64,000 bases of DNA, from contig OX638345.1 in the NCBI GenBank assembly GCA_951813535.1, positions 1,005,029 through 1,069,028 on the forward strand, read 5' to 3'. This DNA comes from an uncultured Dehalococcoidia bacterium. GTDB taxonomy: Bacteria > Chloroflexota > Dehalococcoidia > Lucifugimonadales > UBA3495. The notes under the pieces were generated by a model. It was given only the letters and a program-made list of their open reading frames with translations, made no database searches and was not told the DNA's origin. Numbering within the stretch: the first letter of the stretch is position 1; every line of letters starts with the position of its first letter. The translations under genes were made by a program, and so were the position numbers. Below are positions 57,606 to 64,000 of this stretch, one piece after another.

Positions 57606-57949
57606 GCTCGTTGGCTCCTCCAGGCGTTTCCCAAGGTGATATTGTCTGTCGGGCCGAACGCTGTCGTAACGGGCACGTGAAGGCCATCAGTGGTATCAGG
57701 TTGCCTTCGTCGTCGGCCTCCAGAGCGTCAATGTGCCGCCCGGGTCGTCGCGAGTCGCGACGATGAGCTAATGGTCGTGTTGGACCAGGTGCCAGGTGAC
57801 GAGGGCTCGAGCCACCCGGCCGTCGGAGTGATGGGATGCCAGGGTCGGGTCGCCATAATCACATGCGTCCCCGCTCAATTACTCCCCGAGACTACCGGAG
57901 CGTTCGGTCCCCGCGCAAGGTAGGACGCCGGCGGTTCAACGGCTAAACT
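57606..57949. other. Intergenic region
   Basis: 344 bp upstream of the gene at 56940. No supported gene seen; should contain its promoter. Confidence 0.4.
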
Positions 57950-58640
57950 TCAGAAGTCGGCGGCTTCTCCAGATTCTGGCTCGGAGGTTTCCTCCACGCT
58001 AACTGGGCAGCCTACGGCGCTGATGTCGCAGAGGCAGCATTCCTGTCGGCTGGACACGCGTCTTGCGGGTTCATCGGTCGCCAGCTGGCGAATGAGGGGT
58101 CCGAGATCCTCGATGAACCGGTTGGGCAGCGCTCCCCTCGGGAATCGCGCAGTGTGCGTCGCGTAGATGACCTCGCCGACGATCCTGACGTTCCGTTAGT
58201 GCGAGAGGACGAGGGACAAAGCGTACTGGCAGATCATTTCAGGACGCGGTGCCCAAGCCGCCCCCCCGACCGGTCTTTACGTCTATGATGGTGGCGTCTC
58301 GGGCATCGAACGCAACGAGGCACGGCCAGCCGGCTGGTGTCGCGGACTTCCCTCGGAGCCGGAAGGCGTTCTGGGCTTCGACGTGGACGATGTGGCTGCG
58401 GGCTTCTCACTCTCTGCGCCGCTGGTTCAGCAGCGCAGTGTGGCGCATCAGCCACTTATCTTAATCGAATGCGGAGGGCTGTCGGGTCCATTCGACGTAG
58501 CGGGCCTCGAACCAGATTGCCCATTCGCATGAGTTTTCGCCAGTGAGACGGCGGGGCAGCCAGGTGGCCCGGATGTATGGGTTTTCTCTTCGTTGCGGCA
58601 CGGCGCGACTCCTTCGTGTTTGGGTAGCCGTCGTCAACCG
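57950..58640 (-). pseudogene. RecB-like PD-(D/E)XK nuclease, degenerate
   Basis: In broken frames the minus strand reads IRATWLPRRLTGENSCEWAIWFEA (about 58590-58500), then VEAQNAFRLRGKSATPAGWP, VAFDARDATIIDVKTG (catalytic D…DxK) and, after further breaks, IVGEVIYATHTARFPRGALP and CCLCDISAVGC with the Cys cluster, ending at 57950. I remember this order from a RecB-like nuclease family of Chloroflexota. At least two frameshifts and a stop make it non-functional. Confidence 0.7.
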
Positions 58641-58990
58641 GTCCGGAGAACCGATGGCGACATTAATGTCCGTCGTCAGTCTGCGGTAACACGCCGACTC
58701 AGCGTCCCGGCCGGTCCCGCGCGAGGCTGCTGAACAATCGGGGCACACGCCCCGGCCGGCCCAGGTCGAACCCATCGGGGCTCTCCACGTCAGATGCACC
58801 GTATTCCCTCACCATGGCGACCGGCCCAGCGGCGAGCATTCTGGTATCGATCGACCCAAGCGACGGGCCCGCATAGACGCATGGGGATTCCGTTCGGTCT
58901 GAGCACGCTGGCAATCTTGTTAACAGCCATGGCTTCATCCCGCCGACGCACTGCTACCAAGCACCAAACATCATCACAGGGGGCCAACCC
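58641..58990. other. Intergenic region
   Basis: 350 bp between divergent relics. A plus-strand stretch after 58881 (FGLSTLAILLTAMASSRRRTATKH) is short and lacks a ribosome site. Nothing supported. Confidence 0.35.
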
Positions 58991-59476
58991 ATGAAATGGA
59001 GCGAACTGATCGACCTGGCGCGAGAACACGCCGCTGCGCCTCCATCCAGCCAGTTGTAGCAGACACGGCTGCGCCTCGCCGTCAGCACCGCCTACTTGGC
59101 CGTCTACCATGCTTTGGCCCGCAGCAACGCGGACCTCCTGATCGGCGCATTGGAAGCGGAACGGAGGTTGCCAGAATGGAGAGACACCTACATGGCCCTC
59201 GGTGGCGACCACGCTGACCAGCGTTTGCAGGGCGATTACTCCGACCATCCCGAGGCGATCAGAACGTTCGCCGATACCTTCATCGCCCTGCATCGGCAGC
59301 GACTGCTGGCCGACGAAGATCCCTCGGCGACATTCACCGCCGCCGAGGCCCAAGTGTGGGTTGAACGGGCCGCTGACGCGATCAATGCCTTCCTGTCCGC
59401 CGATCCAACGCAGCGCAGGGCTTTCGCTATCGAGATACTGCTCCACCCTGCGGAGGCTCAGGAGCCTGCGAATTAG
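58991..59476 (+). pseudogene. HEPN-like protein with an internal amber codon
   Basis: MKWSELIDLAREHAAAPPSS starts at 58991 behind CAGGGGGCC; a TAG interrupts at about 59057 (SQL-stop-QTRLRL). The rest, RLAVSTAYLAVYHALARSNADLL…, matches the RRAVSTAYYAVFHAL helix of an HEPN-like family, and continues helical to 59476. A downstream GTG (59096) could give a shortened protein. Probably a nonsense pseudogene. Confidence 0.6.
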
Positions 59477-59839
59477 CCCCAGGGTACCGCTGGATTTCCG
59501 GCGTCGCCGGTGGCCCATACGTCGTTGTTGCGAGAGCGACGCCCGTCGGCGCCGGATCCCCTCGCCAGGCACAGACTGTGGGCAAGTTAAGCATGACAAC
59601 GGACACGGGAATTTCGTGGTGAATGTCCATCAGTGGCAGGGCTTGGGATGCGGCTTTTGGTACGACGGTCGGGCCTTGGGCCGCGGATCCCTCTGCTCCC
59701 GCGCACCGTCGGGGCACCGTACGGGGATAACGCGATCGGCTCAAGGTCAAGTGCGGCATGACTGTCGCTGGGCGGATGCTTTCGCGATCCGGCGGTTCCG
59801 GTCTGTTTGCCCCGTTCAACATTCCTGCTCGGTGGGCGG
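59477..59839. other. Intergenic region
   Basis: 363 bp. No motif, repeat or convincing start on either strand. Confidence 0.4.
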
Positions 59840-60073
59840 TTATGCGGTTGGGCTGGAGTCGGGCGTATTGGGGCGTTGCCTCGACTCCCAATCTTTGAGG
59901 TCCTCTCGGAGTTCTTGCGAAACGCTGCGGGCCGCGTCCATCTTGGCTTTGCGCATGGTGGGGTGCTCGTCAGAGATACTGTCTGCTGTGCCGCTTTCCA
60001 GGCGCTCGACAAGTTGACCGAAGGCCTTTTCCCTCTCCTGGGTCACCCGGTATTGCTGTTCGTTTTCGATCAT
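59840..60073 (-). CDS. Small antitoxin-like protein
   Basis: 77 residues from the ATG at 60073 behind GAGGACTTTGCC. MIENEQQYRVTQEREKAFGQ, then HPTMRKAKMDAARSVSQELREDLKDWE. It is a helical protein resembling the MI.NERQYRITK… antitoxin-like family that travels with DUF6932-type nucleotidyltransferase-like genes. The DUF6932-like remnant lies just upstream, which supports the pairing. Function inferred. Confidence 0.6.
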   Translation of the reverse strand: MIENEQQYRVTQEREKAFGQLVERLESGTADSISDEHPTMRKAKMDAARSVSQELREDLKDWESRQRPNTPDSSPTA

Positions 60074-60222
60074 GGCAAAGTCCTCAGACCGATGGCGATC
60101 ATCCCAGTGGATATGACCCGCTGGCCGGTTTGGGGAAATCCCAGGAAAGTTCTGCCCTGGTAGTCGGCGTCTCAATCTGTGGGAAAGAATTAACTGCCGA
60201 AGCAAAGCTTCGGCGCTCGACG

Positions 60223-60400
60223 TCAATTCGTCAAATCCAGCAATCGCCCATCTACGGTGGTGATCCACCAAGCGCCATCGAAATCACCGGGCGGATCCTT
60301 GTTGGCGGCTAATCGTCGATCGAGATAGGTGAGTCGGCAGCCGGACTCTCTGAGGTCCTGCAGAACTCGGAGCAAGCCTTGCAGTAGGATCCTGTGGTGT
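60223..60400 (-). pseudogene. Remnant of a DUF6932-like (nucleotidyltransferase-type) gene
   Basis: Minus strand: LLRVLQDLRESGCRLTYLDR, then LAANKDPPGDFDGAWWITTVDG, stop at 60223. The family motif YLDGSFVTxKxxPxDFDxCW is recognisable but the Gly-Ser is changed (LDRRL). No N-terminal start. The stop is followed by an 8-bp hairpin GCCGAAGC/GCTTCGGC (60196-60214). Confidence 0.5.
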
Positions 60401-60763
60401 GAGTTGGTCCCCCAGGCATGTCATCGCTTGTTGCCGGGTTGCTCGTGGATTCACGGTGGCAGATAGTCGCCGAGTTGAGATGGCCGCATCCTGTCTTCCC
60501 ACTCCACCCCGCCTACGAACCTGGCCGGAAACCGCTGTTGATAAAGCAGCGGGTTATACTCCGGGCCAGCCAATTTAGCGCAGTGAAGAACGCGATGCTG
60601 GGCGTGCGATCTGACCGGAGGGGACTTCGGCAAGCGGACCGGTTGTATCTGAACCTGGTGAGTCGGGACAACGTCTACGGCCTGCTGGCCTTGCTGTGGG
60701 GGCAATCGTTCCGAGATGCCAATGTCGCGAGTTGTATAGTGCGAACAAAAACGTCAACAGCTA
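60401..60763. other. Unassigned stretch
   Basis: A plus-strand open frame from 60418 to 60780 (VLLVDSRWQIVAEL-like start, LLRVRSDRRGLRQADRLYLN) has no recognised family and no ribosome site. I leave it unassigned. Confidence 0.3.
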
Positions 60764-61162
60764 ATGAGCACCATGAATAGCATCGAAGTCCGTCCCTTCC
60801 CGGACGACCCACAACACGTCGACGAGATCGTTGCCCGCAACGCCCAGGTCACCGTCTCCCGCCTGAGCCCATCCAGCTTGTCCCTCACCGTCTGCACCGC
60901 CGCCGACCTCCGCGTTTTCACCATGTTCACCGAACCTCCGACAGCGCCTCTCGATGCCTGGGGCGTAGAACCGCCCAGCGACGTCATCTTCACGTCAGAT
61001 CCCCTCATCCACCACGAGAACGCCACCATCCACCTCGAGAACCTGGCCCCACACTGCTACTGGATCGCCATACGCCTGCCCCATCACACCGGCGAGGACG
61101 AAATCCACATCGACTTCCTTGCCGACGAACCCGCTGTCATACGCCTCGCCGCCGACCCCTGA
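60764..61162 (+). CDS. Hypothetical protein, beta-rich, 129-132 residues
   Basis: Starts at 60764 or, more likely, the ATG at 60773 (MNSIEVRPFPDDP). Composition is regular and protein-like (VTVSRLSPSSLSLTVCTAADLRV, NATIHLENLAPHCYWIAIRL, EDEIHIDFLADE). The strand-rich pattern suggests an immunoglobulin-like or fibronectin-like fold. No signal peptide and no family recognised. Confidence 0.5.
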   Translation: MSTMNSIEVRPFPDDPQHVDEIVARNAQVTVSRLSPSSLSLTVCTAADLRVFTMFTEPPTAPLDAWGVEPPSDVIFTSDPLIHHENATIHLENLAPHCYWIAIRLPHHTGEDEIHIDFLADEPAVIRLAADP

Positions 61163-61366
61163 ACAGCACCATGCCGACCCATTCGCTCTCCAGATGCAAT
61201 GGCTGGTTGACGTGGCTACCCGGATGCCCACCTCTAACTGCATCGTCTCTATCCCTGCAATTCCTGGCTTGACCCGGCGCCAGGACTGGCTTCCGGGCCG
61301 CATCAGCGTCACAACCGCTGCAACTGGGCCAGAACAGGGAATCGCTCTCGGGTGGAGCAACGGAAA

Positions 61367-61838
61367 CTACCCGCCATCAATGTCCCAATGCCAGAAGGAC
61401 TGATGCCCTACGGCTGGGATCGGCTCGGGAAATGGCCTCACATCGGACAGGAACCACAGCCACCGGTCGGGACTGAAGTCACCCCATGGATCGATGTTGG
61501 TCCCACCCAACGGCACGCCGTGGCCGATCCCAATGCTGACGTCGTGAATTGCCTGATTGGTCAGCAGGTCGACGCGCTCCACCTTTGCAACGCCGGCCAA
61601 GGTCGCGGTAGCCAGCACCGCGCCTGCCGGAACGGCCCGACGCCAATCATTCCCCAGATGCTCTCGCAACTCCCTTTCGATCGCGGCGCCCGGTTGCCGG
61701 ACCACTCTCCGGCCGGCGTGGACGGCGATCCGCTGCCCCACCAGCCTGGCCGGCGCCGGCCAGGACCGGGTCTCCACCGTCTTGAGCCCCAGGGCGATCA
61801 GCGATGCCCAAGGCTGGTGCAGCGTGATGGCGTACACC
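61367..61838 (-). CDS. ASCH-domain protein
   Basis: About 156 residues from a GTG at 61838 (VYAITLHQPWASLIALGLKT); a TTG at 61864 is the alternative. The ASCH fold is shown by LHQPWASLI, KTVETRSWPAP, GQRIAVHAGRR and the central VLATATLAGV, ending WLWFLSDVRPFPEPI. ASCH domains bind RNA or modified nucleosides. It directly follows the small gene at 61842, so the two are likely co-transcribed. Confidence 0.85.
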
Positions 61839-61841
61839 GGC

Positions 61842-62072
61842 TCAGCCCCGGTCGGTCTGGTCAAGCTCGCCCGAGGGCGCTCCTCGATGCGCCACCATCA
61901 CCGGTCCGGCGCCGGCCCTGATCTCGGTGATGACGCCGGCGGCCACGGCGGCCCTGATGATGTGATGGCGGCAGTAGTCCTGACCGCCAATCCGGTAGAG
62001 GGTCTTGACGTAGACCGTATAGGGAGCGCGGACGGGTGGTTCCAGTTCCGTGATCGAACTCGCTGGCGGCAT
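61842..62072 (-). CDS. Small hypothetical protein upstream of the ASCH gene
   Basis: 76 residues from the ATG at 62072 (MPPASSITELEPPVRAPYTV, then KTLYRIGGQDYCRHHIIRAA). Stops 3 bp before the ASCH start. The CRHH motif might bind metal. No family recognised; upstream in-frame starts give low-complexity Arg-rich sequence. Confidence 0.45.
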   Translation of the reverse strand: MPPASSITELEPPVRAPYTVYVKTLYRIGGQDYCRHHIIRAAVAAGVITEIRAGAGPVMVAHRGAPSGELDQTDRG

Positions 62073-62231
62073 TGTATTGAAATGGCCCCAAACCCCTTTG
62101 TTCCTTTCCCGGGCGGCAGCCGGGCCATGTATGGCATCGAGTGGCGGCTGCCTCCAGGTCGTAGAGCCACATGACGATTTCGTCCACGACCGGGACCTCA
62201 ATAGAGAGGCGCGTCTTCTGTGGCGGCTACA

Positions 62232-63446
62232 ATGGCGGTCATGTCGACGTTCATCCGGCATCCCGACGTCAAACTCGGCTTCCTACTGGTGGTGGCCTCC
62301 CTGCTCCTGGATATGGGGTCCTCGGGCAGCTCCTGGACTTTGCCTGTTTCTGACCAACTCGACCGTTCGCCTATCGCGCACGGTTTGCTCGGCCTCGTGG
62401 TCGGTCTCGGGAGTTTGTTCGTGGTGTTGGCAGCCATCTGGGTGGACCGCCGACCTTCCCACGGAATGATGGCAGTCGGCGCCGGAATCCTCTCCGTTGG
62501 GATCGTCTTGGTGACCCTCGCCGGCAGCTTCTGGCCGGCCGCCGCCGGCTTGTTCCTGGTCGGAGCCGGTGGGTCTGCCTTCGCCTCCTTGATCTTCTAC
62601 GCGATTGTCGTGAAGGGCTACGCCCGGTTCAGGGGAACGCTCATCGGCGCCCTCGGCTTGGTGTTCGGGGCCAATGCGGGGGCCGCAGCAATCCGCAACT
62701 GGGATTCTGACATCCCCACCGGGTGGTTCGCGCTTGTGCTGGTCCTTATAGGCGGGATACTCCTCTACGTATTTCTCCCTCGGTGGTTCAGGGTTAACTA
62801 TCAGCCAGGTCCGACGCTCCGGGAGACCATCGCATTCCCGGGCGTCAAGGCCCGCTTCGCTTCGGCCGCCGCCGTCTACCTGCTCGCAGCCACTGTCTTG
62901 GCCGCGGGCTCGATCTATCTTCGGTGGGTTACGGCGGCAGCAGCGGCGGCAGTTGGCGCCGATTATTATGCCTGGTACCAAGCAATGGCCCTGGCTGGAG
63001 GAATTGGCGCTTTGGTTTGGGGCGTGGCGGCCGACTTCTTTCCAGTACGCTGGCTGATCATTGCTCTGGCGGCGCTTTCTCTGCCGGCCGCGGCATGGGT
63101 CTGGCTGTCTGATGACCCGGTCGGAGCCGCGCTGCTCCTGTCGTTGGTCCGGGGCGGCCTGATCTGCCTCCCCTGGGTGTTGATGGCGGATCTACTTCCC
63201 AAGCGGCATTTCGCCAAGCTCGCTCTGGCCGTGACCCTGTTGGGCACGTTGGGCGGATTTTTGGGTCCACTCTATTGGGGTGCGACAATTGACGTGTGGG
63301 GAGCGGGATCGCTCATCTGGATCGCCGTTATCGAAAGCGTTGTGCTCGTGGTGGTGGTCGCCTGCCGGCCGACTGATAGAGGGATTGGCGGGCTGATAAG
63401 GTGGCGGAACAAGCCGCCTCGGTGCGAAGACCGGGGGCTAGAATGA
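62232..63446 (+). CDS. MFS-type membrane transporter
   Basis: About 404 residues; start at 62232 or 62241, neither with a strong ribosome site. Twelve hydrophobic segments in two halves, starting FLLVVASLLLDMGSSGSS and ending VIESVVLVVVVAC. The conserved loops between helices 2 and 3 (VDRRPSHGMMAVGAGI) and 8 and 9 (AADFFPVRWLIIALAAL) fit the major facilitator superfamily. Substrate unknown. It appears intact. Confidence 0.85.
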   Translation: MAVMSTFIRHPDVKLGFLLVVASLLLDMGSSGSSWTLPVSDQLDRSPIAHGLLGLVVGLGSLFVVLAAIWVDRRPSHGMMAVGAGILSVGIVLVTLAGSFWPAAAGLFLVGAGGSAFASLIFYAIVVKGYARFRGTLIGALGLVFGANAGAAAIRNWDSDIPTGWFALVLVLIGGILLYVFLPRWFRVNYQPGPTLRETIAFPGVKARFASAAAVYLLAATVLAAGSIYLRWVTAAAAAAVGADYYAWYQAMALAGGIGALVWGVAADFFPVRWLIIALAALSLPAAAWVWLSDDPVGAALLLSLVRGGLICLPWVLMADLLPKRHFAKLALAVTLLGTLGGFLGPLYWGATIDVWGAGSLIWIAVIESVVLVVVVACRPTDRGIGGLIRWRNKPPRCEDRGLE

Positions 63447-63642
63447 GGCGGCCGAGAGCAAGAGTGGTGGCCGGATATACAGGCAATGGGCAACACCGAT
63501 GGTCAAACCCGACAGTGAGTATGTCTGCGTCAGCAGCGCGTGGTCCCGACCGGACATCCCATTATGAAGCGTATCTATCAGATTGGTGTCCTCGGCCCTG
63601 CCCGCCTGATGCTCATACCGAGGCAATGGACTGGCCACAGCG

Positions 63643-64000
63643 ATGATGTTCACTCCATGCGCGGTCAATGAGATCAAGCAACTGGCGTTTTTCTCCTTTT
63701 TCGCCATCGCGTTTCTTACCGGTCCGGCGACCGGGTTGGCAGTCTGTTGGTCACTCGGCTGGGTCCAGAAACTGAAAGGCGTGGCAGTTGGCTCCGCCGT
63801 AGGGGTGTTGGCGGTGGTGGCCTTGGCCTTTATGGTTGACGCCACGGGCAGGGGCAGTGACCTGACGCCAGTGTCCGGCGAACTCATCCGGTATACATTT
63901 CCCTGCGGGCCACCGGACTTGTCCGGTAATGTCACCCTGGGTTGGGCCATGTTGTACGTGGTGAAGGTGGCGGCGATAATCCTGACCACGAAATTCGCCA
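63643..64000 (+). CDS. Membrane protein, 3' end beyond window
   Basis: Open from the paired ATG codons at 63643/63646 to the window edge (about 119 codons). Hydrophobic segments FFSFFAIAFLTGPATGLAVC, GVAVGSAVGVLAVVALAFMV and WAMLYVVKVAAIILTT. No family recognised. An opposite-strand frame also exists here, but the membrane pattern favours the plus strand. Confidence 0.5.
   Translation, partial: MMFTPCAVNEIKQLAFFSFFAIAFLTGPATGLAVCWSLGWVQKLKGVAVGSAVGVLAVVALAFMVDATGRGSDLTPVSGELIRYTFPCGPPDLSGNVTLGWAMLYVVKVAAIILTTKFA

Noticed and set aside
62283-62981. Minus-strand frame opposite the MFS gene
   Set aside because: Charged low-complexity antisense of membrane helices; typical shadow.
63438-63989. 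Minus-strand 183-codon frame at the right edge
   Set aside because: The plus strand gives a clear multi-helix membrane protein; the minus frame has no motif.

Overview
The window looks like a piece of a G+C-rich bacterial chromosome crowded with insertion sequences, anti-phage genes and secreted proteases. I see no rRNA, tRNA or core housekeeping gene, so the taxonomic call is weak. The secreted chymotrypsin-like proteases with their typical prodomains, the RecB-like nuclease relic, the Hen1/Pnkp pair and a 90-bp palindromic repeat together remind me of Chloroflexota metagenome genomes (Dehalococcoidia/SAR202-like). This is inference from memory, not a search. Many genes carry one frameshift or stop, which means either heavy pseudogenisation in an accessory region or residual assembly errors.

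Layout. 1-1.4 kb: an edge-truncated KAP-family NTPase. 1.9-8.7 kb, minus strand: a CBASS-type anti-phage operon in the order QueC-like, TGT-like, cyclase 2, SLOG-domain protein, cyclase 1. This resembles type IV CBASS. Cyclase 1 is fused to a long C-terminal region (E2-like, then a SEC-C zinc motif) and is cut in two by an IS1380 element with a perfect 5-bp target duplication. 9.0-10.6 kb, plus strand: an XRE-ImmA/IrrE regulator with a PIN toxin-like gene behind a palindromic operator. 10.9-15.9 kb: transposon debris (IS1380 end, Tn3 relic, IS110, IS21). 16.1-21.3 kb: a second defence block with three HEPN-type proteins and a NERD-helicase; three of these genes form one minus-strand operon. 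21.8-26.7 kb: small unknown and membrane genes and a complete IS1380.

27.6-31.6 kb: the Hen1-Pnkp RNA-repair pair, with Pnkp frameshifted before its last part. 31.8-54.9 kb: a surface/secretome region holding serine proteases, a metalloprotease, lipoproteins and beta-propeller lipoproteins, repeatedly interrupted by IS256, IS630, IS1380, IS21 and TnpB elements and by fragments of large helicase or modification proteins. Four full or partial copies of one promoter-leader cassette (promoter, three stem-loops, then a terminator-like hairpin) sit just upstream of secreted-protein genes here, and a fifth partial copy lies free. A prodomain-like module found in the proteases recurs in neighbouring lipoproteins, one of which also carries a BsuPI domain.

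55-64 kb: a TPR lipoprotein flanked by a 330-bp direct repeat, relics of a RecB-like nuclease, an HEPN-like gene and a nucleotidyltransferase/antitoxin pair, then an ASCH protein, an MFS transporter and an edge-truncated membrane protein. Best candidates for something new: the QueC/TGT CBASS locus with two cyclases and a cyclase-E2-SEC-C fusion, the HEPN-NERD helicase-HEPN operon, and the recurrent leader cassette.
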